Assembly: GCA_965197635.1 (NCBI GenBank)
Contig: CBDANN010000008.1
Span: 1,488,001 to 1,552,000, forward strand
Reading direction: 5' to 3'
DNA length: 64,000 nucleotides
Source: Bin87 sp965197635
GTDB taxonomy: Bacteria > Chloroflexota > Dehalococcoidia > Lucifugimonadales > UBA3495
In this document: positions 7,741 through 17,393 of the stretch, piece after piece
Layout of the letters: each line of letters starts with the position of its first letter
Position numbering within the stretch: the stretch's first letter is position 1
Made by a program: the position numbers and the translations under genes
The notes under the pieces: generated by a model
What the model was told of the DNA's origin: nothing
Seen by the model: only the letters and a program-made list of their open reading frames with translations
Databases searched by the model: none

Positions 7741-8382
7741 TCAACGCCCTAGCGCCTGCTGGTATTGAGCCAGAAACATCCGCATGATGCCGCGATACTC
7801 CGCCGCCGCATCCGTATAGCCGTCAACAATCATCAGCCACTCCGATGTGGCGTGCTGAGACAGTTCATCCCGAAAGCGCTCAATCCATCGAATGCGGCTA
7901 ACTCGCATATCGCGCTCGTTCAGTCCCAGGTCCTCAAGCGTATTCCGGGCTTTGTCCTGCGCATCCTGAGACAGGTCGGGTTTGGGCGCTAACTCACCCG
8001 TGTCGTTATTGTAGTCAAAATACCGTTCTGGGCGTTCCGACACTTCCGACGCGCAAGGGTCAACGTATCCTGACAACGGCCACCTGCCGCCCTTGTAGTC
8101 CTCGTTGCAACGACGGCAACTGAAAATCCGATTTGACCATTCGTAGGCCAGTTCAGGACATCGGTTTAACGGTCTGAAATGGTCCACCGTTGGCGCCCGG
8201 CTGTCCCGCTCTCCTTCCTCACCGCCGCATCGCCGCTCGCAATACCCGCATTTATTGCTGAAACGGTCGCGCAGGTCTCGCGCGAAAAGCAGCCAATAAT
8301 TATGTTGGCTCGGGCGGGCGTCCCTGCCTTCACGAAAAAAGCGAACCCACAACCGCGTATATTCCCGCGCGTAGTATGACAC
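7741..8382 (-). CDS. ptuB: Septu-type HNH endonuclease (PtuB-like)
   Basis: This 213-residue HNH nuclease resembles the TIGR02646 family, the effector of Septu and of retron Ec78. The zinc/HNH core is CGYCERRC near residue 45, then APTVDHFRPLNRCPELAYEW and SCRRCNEDYKGGRWP. The catalytic His is in TVDHFRP and the cysteine pairs bind zinc. The start is GTG at 8380-8382. It lies 41 bases downstream of an AAA-type ATPase on the same strand, the ptuA-ptuB order of Septu. It presumably degrades phage DNA when the ATPase senses infection. The remaining C-terminal half is helical. Confidence 0.75.
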   Translation of the reverse strand: MSYYAREYTRLWVRFFREGRDARPSQHNYWLLFARDLRDRFSNKCGYCERRCGGEEGERDSRAPTVDHFRPLNRCPELAYEWSNRIFSCRRCNEDYKGGRWPLSGYVDPCASEVSERPERYFDYNNDTGELAPKPDLSQDAQDKARNTLEDLGLNERDMRVSRIRWIERFRDELSQHATSEWLMIVDGYTDAAAEYRGIMRMFLAQYQQALGR

Positions 8383-8423
8383 CCCGGAGGGTTCCGGTCC
8401 CCTATCTACCCAGCGCGCAGCGG

Positions 8424-9818
8424 CTACGACCCGTCCTGCGACAAGTCTGACATCCGCTTACTCAGTATCTGACGCATCATCTCTTCAAAGCGTTCGTCTT
8501 GCGCCTTGAGCCAACCGCCGGCCAGCAAATCCTCATTGACCTGACGGCGCAGCGCGTTCATCTCCTCCTCTTCCACGTCAGTGCGGGATTCCTTATCCCG
8601 CAGCTCGCGCAGCCGGTTGGCGCGCTGCACCGTCAATTCGTCAGTAGGATCCTCAATCCCCATAAACGTTCGGTAGATCTCATCCGCCGTCCACCCGATG
8701 CTATCCTGCTCGTTGCGCGACCACACCACCCGGCCGGTCTCGTCCCGCTTGAGCAGGTGAACCTGCCCGGCCTTCAACGCGGCCACCATCATCGGCGAGT
8801 GGGTGCTGGCGAAAATCTGCACGTTGGGGAAATGCCGGGTCAGCGTCGGGATGATGCGCCGCTGCCAGGAGGGATGCAGGTGAGCATCAATTTCGTCGAT
8901 GATGAAAATACCCCGCCGCTCCATCCAATCAGGCGCACAGCCATAGTACAAAGCCATGCCGGCTATGAACCGGACCATCCACCCAACAACGGTTCGGGTC
9001 CCTTGGCTCAGTTCGTGCATCTTGACTTCGCCATCCGACGTTCGCGAAGTATAGCCAATCTCGCCATACTTGTAGTCGAAAATTCCTATCGCTATGTCTA
9101 TATTGAACCCCTCCGTAATATGCGATACAACTTGAGCGATGTACTTGAACACGTTAAGGTGCTCAGGGTCATTGCTCGTTTGCAGTTGCACCAATATTGG
9201 GACATACGACTCCGTATCGTCAGAGCGGTATTCAGATATATCTTCGTCATATGCTTCGAGGATTTTTTCAATGTCGTATTCTATGCCGTTATGTATGTTG
9301 CTGACTGAACTATGGATCGTGGATAGGCTATCGGCATCGCTGGATATGGGCACAACGAATGTTTCCGTATTCGCACGGATTTCGGGGAAGAACACCGTGC
9401 CTTGATATGCAACGTACCCATGCTCTTGCATCAGGCCAGCCCATTGGCTCAAGTCCACGTTCTCGCAAGACTCATTTCCAGAGCCAAGCCTAAGCCTATC
9501 GCCGTCGTTCAAGTGCTCATAATAATCCGATGACAAGTACACCGCAGAGAGATTGATCGATCGGTAATTTTCACCATTCTGCCATGAAATGACGAGCGAA
9601 CTAGGCAGAGTATCGGATTGCATGAATTCACCGGAGCTCAATCCATTATTTTTTGCGGTAAGCAACTTGATCATCCGCAAAATTGTGGACTTCCCCACGT
9701 TGTTGGGGCCGATAAGCAGGTTTACGTTGGCATCAAACTCCAGCTTGATGCCGTCGGAACCACTGCCGTCCGGGCGGCGCCGGAACGGGCCTACGTTGGT
9801 CAGTTCTAACGCATGGAT
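8424..9818 (-). CDS. ptuA: Septu-type AAA ATPase (PtuA-like)
   Basis: This SMC/ABC-like ATPase of the overcoming-lysogenization/PtuA group has Walker A GPNNVGKST, a signature-like region MHELSQGTRTVVGWM, Walker B IFIIDEIDAHLHP and switch His in ASTHSPMM. The C-terminal stretch WTADEIYRTFMGIEDPTDEL resembles PtuA. Homology clearly extends upstream of the GTG at 9698, which lies inside the Walker A motif, to residues IHALELTNVGPF. However, the frame has no ATG, GTG or TTG between the stop at 9840-9842 and Walker A. The coordinate given assumes an ATC start at 9818. A CTG at 9803 is the other option. It is paired with the downstream HNH nuclease. Confidence 0.75.
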   Translation of the reverse strand: MHALELTNVGPFRRRPDGSGSDGIKLEFDANVNLLIGPNNVGKSTILRMIKLLTAKNNGLSSGEFMQSDTLPSSLVISWQNGENYRSINLSAVYLSSDYYEHLNDGDRLRLGSGNESCENVDLSQWAGLMQEHGYVAYQGTVFFPEIRANTETFVVPISSDADSLSTIHSSVSNIHNGIEYDIEKILEAYDEDISEYRSDDTESYVPILVQLQTSNDPEHLNVFKYIAQVVSHITEGFNIDIAIGIFDYKYGEIGYTSRTSDGEVKMHELSQGTRTVVGWMVRFIAGMALYYGCAPDWMERRGIFIIDEIDAHLHPSWQRRIIPTLTRHFPNVQIFASTHSPMMVAALKAGQVHLLKRDETGRVVWSRNEQDSIGWTADEIYRTFMGIEDPTDELTVQRANRLRELRDKESRTDVEEEEMNALRRQVNEDLLAGGWLKAQDERFEEMMRQILSKRMSDLSQDGS

Positions 9819-9845
9819 GGGCGTTGGAGCCGCCTTTGCCTACGG

Positions 9846-9873
9846 TTGGTTTCGGGCCAATCAGCGATATAAT
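9846..9873 (+). promoter_or_regulatory. Sigma-70-like promoter of the M20 peptidase gene
   Basis: TTGGTT at 9846-9851 and TATAAT at 9868-9873 are separated by 16 bases and lie 35 bases upstream of the peptidase ATG at 9908, with AGGAG at 9895-9899 between. The region is divergent with the Septu-like ATPase gene. Confidence 0.6.
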
Positions 9874-9907
9874 CCTATCACACGTCCATCCCCCAGGAGC
9901 CACCCCC

Positions 9908-11011
9908 ATGCCCGACCGACAGCGCCTCACCCAGACCCTCATCGACCTCATCCAAATCGACAGCCCCACTGGAGAGGAAGACGCCATCGACGGCCATCTC
10001 TCCAGCATCCTCGCCAACCTGGGCGCAACCGTCCGGCACGATGCCTACGGCAACCTGGTTGCCACCATCCCCGGCTCCAACGGCAGCGCCGGCCAGACGC
10101 CCGTGATGCTCTCCGCCCACATGGACACCGTGGAACCGGGGCGCGGCATCAAGCCCGCGCTGGACGCCGACGGCGACACCCTGCGCTCCGACGGCAGCAC
10201 CATCCTCGGCGGCGACTGCAAGGCCGGCATTGCCATTGTGCTGGAAGGACTGACCAGCGCCATGGAAGACGGCAGTCCGGTCCGCCCGGTGCAGGTGGTA
10301 TTCTCCCGCGCCGAGGAGGGCGGACTCAACGGCGCCCGCAACCTGGACTTCTCTCTGGTTGAGGCCAAAAGCGGCATCGTCTTTGACGGCGAGGGAGCGG
10401 TCAGCCGTATCTGCGTCGGCGCGCCGGCCCAGAACATCGTCCAGTGCCACATTACCGGCGTCGCCGCCCACGCCGGCCTGGAGCCGGAAAACGGCGTGTC
10501 CGCCCTGCTGGTCGCCGCCAACATCCTGACCCGCCTGCCCCTGGGACGCATTGACCACGAAACAACCAGCAACATCGGCGTGCTGGAGGGCGGCCTCAAG
10601 CGCAACATCATCCCGGAACGGGCCTACCTGGACGGCGAGCTGCGCTCCCGGGACCAAGCCAAGCTGGACAACTACACCAACGAGTTTCGCCGCGCCTTCA
10701 ACCAGGTCGCCGCTATGAACCCCAAGGCCCGAATTGACCTCAACATCTGGAGCCAGTACCGGGCCTACAGCGTGGCGGATGACCACCCGGCCCTGGCCGA
10801 CATCGCCCGCGCCGTGGCCAACATCGGCCTCAACCCGGCCATGGAAACAACCGGCGGCGGTTCCGACGCCAACGTGTTCTTTGAGCACGGCATCGTCGCC
10901 CTGCCCGTGGGCATCGGCGTCCGCGACTTCCACACCACTCGCGAAACCGCCAGCATCAGCGAAATCTACGACGCCGCCCGCGTCTGCCAGGAGTTCATCC
11001 GCCTGAGATAG
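9908..11011 (+). CDS. M20 family metallopeptidase (PepT-like)
   Basis: This di-zinc aminopeptidase or deacylase of family M20 has metal-ligand motifs SAHMDTVEPG (His, Asp), GGDCKAGIA, EEGGLNGARNLDF (Glu-Glu), and the C-terminal TGGGSDANVFFEHG. It is 367 residues from the ATG at 9908, which has AGGAG 8 bases upstream. The closest named subgroup is the peptidase T-like or PepT-2 enzymes of Firmicutes and Chloroflexota, which act on peptides in the cytoplasm. The substrate is not predictable. It stands alone, with a 178-base gap before the hopanoid operon. Confidence 0.9.
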   Translation: MPDRQRLTQTLIDLIQIDSPTGEEDAIDGHLSSILANLGATVRHDAYGNLVATIPGSNGSAGQTPVMLSAHMDTVEPGRGIKPALDADGDTLRSDGSTILGGDCKAGIAIVLEGLTSAMEDGSPVRPVQVVFSRAEEGGLNGARNLDFSLVEAKSGIVFDGEGAVSRICVGAPAQNIVQCHITGVAAHAGLEPENGVSALLVAANILTRLPLGRIDHETTSNIGVLEGGLKRNIIPERAYLDGELRSRDQAKLDNYTNEFRRAFNQVAAMNPKARIDLNIWSQYRAYSVADDHPALADIARAVANIGLNPAMETTGGGSDANVFFEHGIVALPVGIGVRDFHTTRETASISEIYDAARVCQEFIRLR

Positions 11012-11189
11012 CGTGCCCAACGCGGCTCTCCGTCAACGATGACGCGGCTGTTGTGCCCTACCGTGTGGCCTCGCTTGACAGTATCGTCGCCGTTCGCTAA
11101 ATTCTGGCATCGTTGGAATAGACAGCCCCTACCCACATACCCAGCGCGCCGCGCTTACCCACCAACCCTACGCTCGGCAGGCTAACTAA

Positions 11190-12299
11190 ATGGGCACAAT
11201 ACCAACCGCTTCCGCTGAGGCTCGCCAGCCGAGCCAACCCGCCGGCGACACTCCCGGAAGCGCTGGACCTTCGCTCCCTGCCATGTTCGACCGCTACCGC
11301 CTCCATTTGGAGGACGCGCTGAACGACGCGGTGCCGCCCTTGGACCAACACGCGGTCAACGTCTTGTTGCGTTACCACCTGGGCTGGTCCGACCGGGACG
11401 GCACCCCGTCTCCAACTCCGGCTTCACAGGGCAAGGCGCTTCGGCCCACTCTTTGCATGTTCGCCTGCCATGCCTTCCAGGGCGAACCGAGACACGCCGC
11501 CCCCGCCGCCGCTGCCCTGGAGCTGATCCACAACTTCTCTCTGGTTCACGACGACATCCAGGACCAGGGCCTGGAGCGCCGCCACCAACCCACGGTGTGG
11601 GCAGTTTGGGGAACCGAGCGCGCGCTGGTGGCCGGCGACGCCATGCAGTCCCTCGGCGACCTGACCACGCTCAGCGCCGGCCGGAACGTCCCCGCCGATA
11701 CCACCATCCGCGTCTCTGAGTTGCTCACCCAGAGCTACCTGGAAATGATCGAAGGACAGTGCCGCGATTTGCAGTTTGAGCAACGCGACACCATCGCCGC
11801 CGATGAATACCTGGACATGATCGCCCTCAAAACCGGCGCCCTGATTCGCAGCAGCCTGGTGATCGGCGCCACCATTGCGACGGATGACCCGGAAACCCTC
11901 GAAGCAGTCGCCCGTTTCGGCAGGGCGATTGGCCGCCTGTTCCAGATCCGGGACGACTACCTGGGCATCTGGGGCGACGAGGCCATCACCGGCAAATCCA
12001 CCGACAGCGACATCGTTCAGCGCAAGAAGAGCTACCCCATCGTGTACGCCTTCCAGCAAGCCGAGGGAGCCAACCGCGACGAGTTGCTGCGCCTATACGC
12101 CCGGGAAACGCTGGAAGAATCGGACGTTGACCGAGTGATGGAAATTTTGGAAGACATTGGCGCAGCCCGTCAAACCGACGAACTCACCGAACTCACCGCC
12201 CAGGAAGGCCGCGACTCGCTGGCCCTGCTGGAGTTGCCGCCCTGGGCCACCGAGGACGCGTCAAATCTCATCGACTTCATGGCCTACCGGCTCTACTGA
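11190..12299 (+). CDS. Polyprenyl diphosphate synthase (FPP/GGPP-type)
   Basis: This trans-isoprenyl diphosphate synthase condenses IPP with allylic diphosphates. The first aspartate-rich motif is HDDIQD (Asp121, Asp122, Asp125) and the second is QIRDDYLGIWGDEAI. The lysine-containing region GKALRPTLCMFACHAF is upstream. It is 369 residues with a non-conserved N-terminal extension; a second ATG at 11284 would start at MFDRYRLHLEDAL. As the first gene of the hopanoid cluster it probably supplies farnesyl diphosphate for HpnC/HpnD, although chain length cannot be read with certainty from the sequence. Confidence 0.88.
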   Translation: MGTIPTASAEARQPSQPAGDTPGSAGPSLPAMFDRYRLHLEDALNDAVPPLDQHAVNVLLRYHLGWSDRDGTPSPTPASQGKALRPTLCMFACHAFQGEPRHAAPAAAALELIHNFSLVHDDIQDQGLERRHQPTVWAVWGTERALVAGDAMQSLGDLTTLSAGRNVPADTTIRVSELLTQSYLEMIEGQCRDLQFEQRDTIAADEYLDMIALKTGALIRSSLVIGATIATDDPETLEAVARFGRAIGRLFQIRDDYLGIWGDEAITGKSTDSDIVQRKKSYPIVYAFQQAEGANRDELLRLYARETLEESDVDRVMEILEDIGAARQTDELTELTAQEGRDSLALLELPPWATEDASNLIDFMAYRLY

Positions 12300-12332
12300 T
12301 CAAACGACATACCAAGGACGGAGACCGCAACA

Positions 12333-13409
12333 ATGGCGATAACTCATAAAGATCCGCCCGTGGCCGTCAAACCGGCCAAACGCCCCGTGGAATTGGGCGT
12401 GCGCATGGGCTGGTACATCCTGAAAAACCGACTGCGTGGCCGTAAGCGTTTCCCGTTGGTCACCATGCTGGAACCGCTGGAAATGTGCAACCTGGCCTGC
12501 ATCGGCTGTGGACGCATCCGCGAGTACCGGGGGGTCCTGGATCAGATGATGCCCGTGGCGGAGGCGTTGGCAGCCGTCCACAATTCCGGTGCGCCAATCG
12601 TATCCATCGCGGGCGGGGAACCGACGATCCACCCGCATATCGACGAAATCATCAACACGTTGGTCGCCCAAAAATACTTCGTCTATTGCTGCACCAATGC
12701 TCTCCTGTTGCCCCGGATGCTGGAGAAAATTCCGCCGTCCAAATACTTCTGTTGGGTCATCCACATGGACGGCATGGAGGAGAAGCACGACGAATCGGTG
12801 GCGCGCGCCGGTGTGTTCAAGCGCGCCATCGACGGCATCCAACTCGCCGTCGAGCGCGGATACCGGGTTTGCACCAATACCACCGTCTTCCGCAACAGCG
12901 ACGTTGAGGACCTACGCGAAATGTTCCGATACGTCAGCGATTTGGGCGTGGAAGGTTCGATGATTTCGCCGGGCTACGACTTCGAGGACGCCCCTGACCA
13001 GGACCTGTTCCTCACCCGCCAGGAATCCCGGAACGTGTTCCGCAACCTGCTGGACCCGACCCGCATTGAAGGAATGCGTTTCTACAACAACCCGCTCTAT
13101 CTCAATTTCCTGCGCGGCGAGCGCGAGTACCAGTGCACCGCCTGGTCCAATCCCACCTACACTGTGATGGGCTGGCGGAAGCCATGCTACCCGCTGGCCG
13201 ACGAGCACACCGAGCAACTTGATGATCTCTACGAACCCCATCTGTGGGAGGAAAAATACGGCGTCGGTCGGGATCCCCGGTGCAACAACTGCATGATGCA
13301 CTGCGGTTTCGAGTCCGCGACCATCTTCAACGCCATCGGCAAACCCCGCGAATGGGTGACCCTCGTCAAGTCCGGCGCGGCCCACAAGGGAGGCATCAGC
13401 GTCGGCTGA
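12333..13409 (+). CDS. hpnH: Adenosyl-hopene transferase HpnH (radical SAM)
   Basis: HpnH joins the 5'-deoxyadenosyl group of SAM to diploptene, the first step of C35 hopanoid side-chain assembly. The iron-sulfur motif is CNLACIGC with Cys52, Cys56 and Cys59 (CX3CX2C, the HpnH arrangement). It is followed by SIAGGEPTIHPHIDEIIN, the usual GGEP SAM-binding loop. The C-terminal part has more cysteines (RDPRCNNCMMHCGFE), as in the SPASM-like tail of HpnH. The length of 358 fits the family. The gene starts 33 bases after the prenyl synthase. Confidence 0.93.
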   Translation: MAITHKDPPVAVKPAKRPVELGVRMGWYILKNRLRGRKRFPLVTMLEPLEMCNLACIGCGRIREYRGVLDQMMPVAEALAAVHNSGAPIVSIAGGEPTIHPHIDEIINTLVAQKYFVYCCTNALLLPRMLEKIPPSKYFCWVIHMDGMEEKHDESVARAGVFKRAIDGIQLAVERGYRVCTNTTVFRNSDVEDLREMFRYVSDLGVEGSMISPGYDFEDAPDQDLFLTRQESRNVFRNLLDPTRIEGMRFYNNPLYLNFLRGEREYQCTAWSNPTYTVMGWRKPCYPLADEHTEQLDDLYEPHLWEEKYGVGRDPRCNNCMMHCGFESATIFNAIGKPREWVTLVKSGAAHKGGISVG

Positions 13410-13523
13410 CGCTCCAGTCGCCGCCCGTGCTCCAACACAACGGACCAGCGCCAATCTACGACACTATCCTGACAAACACATCTCGCTAACGCCGGCCCTA
13501 CTGGGCTTGGTTCCCAATTCCTG

Positions 13524-14234
13524 ATGCTTGCCATAGTTGCACCAATGGCCACCGAACTAGCCGGCATCCGTCGGGCCCTCCGCAACTCCGATGGTTGCGG
13601 CGTGTCGCTTGGCGTAACGGGAGTGGGCAAAAGCGCAACGGTTTCCGGCTTGTCGAAAATCGTTGCCAGCGGCCCTGAAGCCGTGATAATGGTCGGGTTT
13701 TGCGGCGCATCCGATCCCGGCCTGCATACCGGAGACCTGCACGTCGCGGGCGTGTACCTCCAGGCCGGCGCAACGGACGGCGAGGCCATTGCCGCCGATA
13801 CCGCCTTGTCGTCGCAGTTGATTGTCGCCGCCCGACGCAGCGGTACGGGCATTTCCCACGAACCCTCGGCTACCGTTGACGTGATCGCCGGACCCCGGCT
13901 CAAGTCAGAGCTGCGCGTATCCGCAGGGGTGGCATCGGTAAACATGGAAGACTATTGGGCCGCGTCGGCAGCCCGCTCGGTTGAAGTTCCTTTTGCCTCC
14001 GTTCGCGCCGTCCTGGATATGGCGGCCGATGCGTTGCCGGATTATCTGTCTAGCGATGGAAGCAATACCATCCGCCTTGCCCGGGGTTTGGCGACGCACC
14101 CCGGACGGGCGTCAACCCTATTCCGACTGGCGCGGCAGGCGCGGATCGCCCGACGCAGCCTGACCCGTTGCGTGCTCGCTTGGCTTGAAGCATGGAAGAC
14201 CCACAAGACCTCGCTCACGACGGTGTCACCATGA
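13524..14234 (+). CDS. hpnG: Adenosylhopane nucleosidase/phosphorylase HpnG
   Basis: This purine nucleosidase/phosphorylase-superfamily protein of 236 residues has VAPMATELAGIRRAL at the start, GVTGVGKSATVSGL, MVGFCGASDPGLHTGDLHVAG, and VNMEDYWAASAA replacing the usual VxMEx substrate loop. HpnG removes adenine from adenosylhopane to give a (phospho)ribosyl hopanoid. Its place between hpnH and hpnA supports the call. Its last bases overlap the hpnA start as ATGA, so the two are translationally coupled. Confidence 0.85.
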   Translation: MLAIVAPMATELAGIRRALRNSDGCGVSLGVTGVGKSATVSGLSKIVASGPEAVIMVGFCGASDPGLHTGDLHVAGVYLQAGATDGEAIAADTALSSQLIVAARRSGTGISHEPSATVDVIAGPRLKSELRVSAGVASVNMEDYWAASAARSVEVPFASVRAVLDMAADALPDYLSSDGSNTIRLARGLATHPGRASTLFRLARQARIARRSLTRCVLAWLEAWKTHKTSLTTVSP

Positions 14235-15244
14235 CCACGCTAGTGACCGGCGCCACCGGCTTCATTGGAGGCAATCTGGCCCGCACACTGTCCGCCCGGG
14301 GCGGGGAGGTACGCGCCCTGGTCCGGCCGGGCGCTAACAACCTGGCGATTCGAGATACCACCGTGAAACAAGTCCCAGGAGACCTGCTCGATAGCAACTC
14401 CCTGCGCCGCGCCGCAGACGGCTGCGAATCCATCTATCACTGCGCCGCCACCTACTCTTTCTGGGCAAAGCGTCCGGAGGACATCTACCGCACCAACGTC
14501 GCCGGCACCCGGAACCTGCTGGACGCCGCCCACCAAGCCGGCGTGCGCCGGGTCGTGTTCACCAGCTCCGTTTCCACCATCGGCCTGCCGGATCTCGATT
14601 CGTCGCATCGCGGCCAGTTGGGCAGCGAGGAACTCCCACCCGATCCTTCGCACCTCATCGGACATTACAAGCAGTCCAAGTACACCGCCGAACAGCTTGC
14701 ATTGGCAGCCAACGACGAAGATTTCGAGGTCGTGGTCGTCAACCCGTGCGCCCCGGTGGGAAAGTGGGACGTCAAGCCAACCCCTACCGGGCGCATCCCG
14801 CTGGACTTTGCCAAGGGCCGCATCCCCGGATACCTCTCCACCGGGATGAACCTGGTGGACGTGGCCGATGTGGCAGAGGGGCACATCCTGGCAATGGAAC
14901 GCGGCCGTCCCGGTGAGCGTTACATCCTCGGCCACCGCAATCTTACCCTTCGTGAAGTATTTGAGATGCTCGCCGAGATTACCGGACGACGGGCGCCGCG
15001 CCTCCGTTTCCCATACTGGTTCATCCTCGGCGCCGCCTACTGCGACCAGTGGGTGGAAAGCGGCATCATGGGCCGCCAACCCACAATCCCCGTCGAAGGC
15101 ATCAAAATCGCTCGCCACCCGATGTACGTCAGCAGCCAAAAAGCTGTCGCCGAGTTAGGTATGCCGCAGAGGCCGGTGGAAGCGGCTCTGGAAAAAGCCG
15201 TTCGATGGTTCACCGACCACGGCTACCTACGGTCTCGCGGCTAA
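14231..15244 (+). CDS. hpnA: Hopanoid-associated sugar epimerase HpnA
   Basis: This is an NAD(P)-dependent extended SDR. The N-terminal TLVTGATGFIGGNLARTL is the GxxGxxG cofactor site, and FTSSVSTIGLPD with HYKQSKYTAEQLAL (Tyr and Lys of YxxxK) forms the catalytic region. The start is placed at ATG 14231, overlapping the hpnG stop as ATGA; an in-frame upstream ATG at 14192 would add 13 residues. HpnA proteins accompany hopanoid genes in many bacteria, and their exact substrate is not established. Confidence 0.88.
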   Translation: MTTLVTGATGFIGGNLARTLSARGGEVRALVRPGANNLAIRDTTVKQVPGDLLDSNSLRRAADGCESIYHCAATYSFWAKRPEDIYRTNVAGTRNLLDAAHQAGVRRVVFTSSVSTIGLPDLDSSHRGQLGSEELPPDPSHLIGHYKQSKYTAEQLALAANDEDFEVVVVNPCAPVGKWDVKPTPTGRIPLDFAKGRIPGYLSTGMNLVDVADVAEGHILAMERGRPGERYILGHRNLTLREVFEMLAEITGRRAPRLRFPYWFILGAAYCDQWVESGIMGRQPTIPVEGIKIARHPMYVSSQKAVAELGMPQRPVEAALEKAVRWFTDHGYLRSRG

Positions 15245-15261
15245 TCGCGGTTATCAGCATC

Positions 15262-17343
15262 ATGGCCACACCAACCATCACCAGCTCTGTTCCCGAAGCG
15301 TCAGGAGCGTCACCGTCAACGGAATCGGTGGACGCTGGCATCGAATGTCTCCAGGGTTACTTCCGCCGCACCCAGAATGACCTGGGTTACTGGTGGGGCG
15401 AGCTGGAGTCCAACAACACGATGGAAGCGGAATACATCATGCTGTCCCGCTTTCTGGGCCACTGCAACCCGGAAAGGGAACGCCACATCGTTAACTACAT
15501 ACTGAGCAAGCAGCTGGACGATGGCGGTTGGTCCGTGTACTACGGAGCGCCAGGCGACCTATCCGCCTCGGTGGAGTGTTACTTTGCCCTGAAACTGTGT
15601 GGTGAAGACCCGGATGCCGACCATATGCGCCGAGCCCGCGAGTTCATTCTCGCCGGCGGTGGCATCCCCCAAGCGCGTGTGTTCACCCGCATCTGGCTGG
15701 CGCTCTTCGGTCAATGGGAGTGGGAAGGCACGCCCCTGCTGCCCACCGAGATGATGCTTCTGCCCCGCTGGGCGCCCTTCAACATCTATCACTTCGCCAG
15801 TTGGGCCCGAGGCTGCATTGTCCCGCTCTCCATAGTGTTGACACGGCGTCCGGTGCGGCCTATTCCGCCGGAGCACGCCATCGACGAATTGCTGCCTAAC
15901 GGACGGTCCGGAACCGATTATTCGCTGCCAGCCCCGACGGGATTCAACCTGCCGCGCCTGGTGCATCTTGCCGAAAGAACCGTCGGCTCCCTGTACCATC
16001 GGCTACGCTTCAACCCGTTCCGCAAACGCGCTGAGCGCAAAGCTATCCAATGGATCCTGGAACATCAGGAGGACGACGGCAGTTGGGGTGGCATCCAGCC
16101 GCCCTGGGTGTACAGCCTTATCGCCCTCAGCGTCTGCGGCTATGAAAATGACAATCCAATAATGGCCCGCGGATTTGCCGGCATTGACGGTTTCGGCATC
16201 CAGAAAGGCGACCGCTGGACTGTACAGGGCTGCATTTCCCCGGTGTGGGACACCTGCCTGATTGTTCAGGGTCTCGCCGAAAGCGGGATATTAACCGATG
16301 ATCCGATGCTGGAATCGGCGATACGGTGGTTGGTGGACATGCAGATTCTGGTGGGCGGCGACTGGCAGGTGCAGGCTCCCCGCTTGCAGCCCGGCGGCTG
16401 GGCCTTTGAGTTCCACAACAACTGCTATCCGGATATCGACGATACCGCCGAAATCGTGCTCGCCCTCCGCCTCGGCAAACTGCCGGAAAACGAAGACCAT
16501 CTGCGGCAGCGCGCCATTTCGCGAGCGGTGGACTGGATCGCCGGTATGCAGAGCCGGGACGGCGGTTGGGCTGCCTTCGACAAAAATAACAACCATGGGT
16601 ACATTACCGCACTGACCTTCAGCGACTTTGGCGAAGTGCTCGACCCCTCCAGCGCAGACGTAACTGCTCACGTCATGGAGATGTACGGGAAACTGGAATA
16701 TGGCGCTGACCAGGGTTTCCTGCAGCAGGCCTACCGTTACGTGCGCTTCGAGCAGGAGGACGACGGCAGTTGGTTCGGCAGGTGGGGCGTGAACTACATC
16801 TACGGCCTGGGCGCAGTCCTGCCGGGTCTCGAAGCCATGGGGGAAGACATGAACCAGCCCCACGTGCGGCGCGCCGTCCGGTGGTTGATTGAACGCCAGA
16901 ACGATGATGGCGGATGGGGAGAATCCTGCGCTTCCTACGTGGATCCGGCCCAACACGGAGTCGGACCCAGTACCGCATCCCAAACGGCCTGGGCTATTAT
17001 TGCCCTGGCAGCCGCCGGGTGCGCCGACGACCCGGTTACCCACCGCGGCGTCCAGTACCTGCTGCAAACCCAGAACCCGGATGGTGATTGGGACGAACCA
17101 TACTTCACGGGCACCGGCTTTCCCGGCTACCTAAAAGGCGAACGTGTTGACAAGCTGCCCCAGCCGGGCGAGCGCGGTTTTCAGGGCGCCGAACTGTCCG
17201 CAGGTTTTATGATCAACTACCATCTCTACCGCAACTCGTGGCCCCTCATCGCGCTGGCCCGCTACCGCGACCGGACGAACCAACGGTCGGATCGCCCGGC
17301 GTCCCGCCGCAACGGTCACGTGACCGAATCCAACGCTGCATAA
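15262..17343 (+). CDS. shc: Squalene-hopene cyclase
   Basis: The cyclase converts squalene to hopene and hopanol at the membrane face. The catalytic DxDD motif is DIDD at residues 391-394, followed by TAEIVLAL. Several QW repeats are visible, such as QLDDGGWSVYYG, HQEDDGSWGGIQP, MQSRDGGWAAFDK, RQNDDGGWGESC and TQNPDGDWDEPY. The 693-residue length from ATG 15262 is typical of bacterial Shc. The open frame extends upstream over the end of hpnA, but that part is not homologous. It sits in the centre of the hopanoid operon. Confidence 0.97.
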   Translation: MATPTITSSVPEASGASPSTESVDAGIECLQGYFRRTQNDLGYWWGELESNNTMEAEYIMLSRFLGHCNPERERHIVNYILSKQLDDGGWSVYYGAPGDLSASVECYFALKLCGEDPDADHMRRAREFILAGGGIPQARVFTRIWLALFGQWEWEGTPLLPTEMMLLPRWAPFNIYHFASWARGCIVPLSIVLTRRPVRPIPPEHAIDELLPNGRSGTDYSLPAPTGFNLPRLVHLAERTVGSLYHRLRFNPFRKRAERKAIQWILEHQEDDGSWGGIQPPWVYSLIALSVCGYENDNPIMARGFAGIDGFGIQKGDRWTVQGCISPVWDTCLIVQGLAESGILTDDPMLESAIRWLVDMQILVGGDWQVQAPRLQPGGWAFEFHNNCYPDIDDTAEIVLALRLGKLPENEDHLRQRAISRAVDWIAGMQSRDGGWAAFDKNNNHGYITALTFSDFGEVLDPSSADVTAHVMEMYGKLEYGADQGFLQQAYRYVRFEQEDDGSWFGRWGVNYIYGLGAVLPGLEAMGEDMNQPHVRRAVRWLIERQNDDGGWGESCASYVDPAQHGVGPSTASQTAWAIIALAAAGCADDPVTHRGVQYLLQTQNPDGDWDEPYFTGTGFPGYLKGERVDKLPQPGERGFQGAELSAGFMINYHLYRNSWPLIALARYRDRTNQRSDRPASRRNGHVTESNAA

Positions 17344-17393
17344 CCGCCCAATCTGTAGCTGTCCATCGCCACACCCCTCTAAACAGCGTGCAT

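Noticed and set aside
9878..11020. Long antisense frame over the M20 peptidase and similar long antisense frames over hpnH, hpnA, shc and others
   Set aside because: They are mirror frames of high-GC coding sequence with no family motifs and composition typical of shadow translation.
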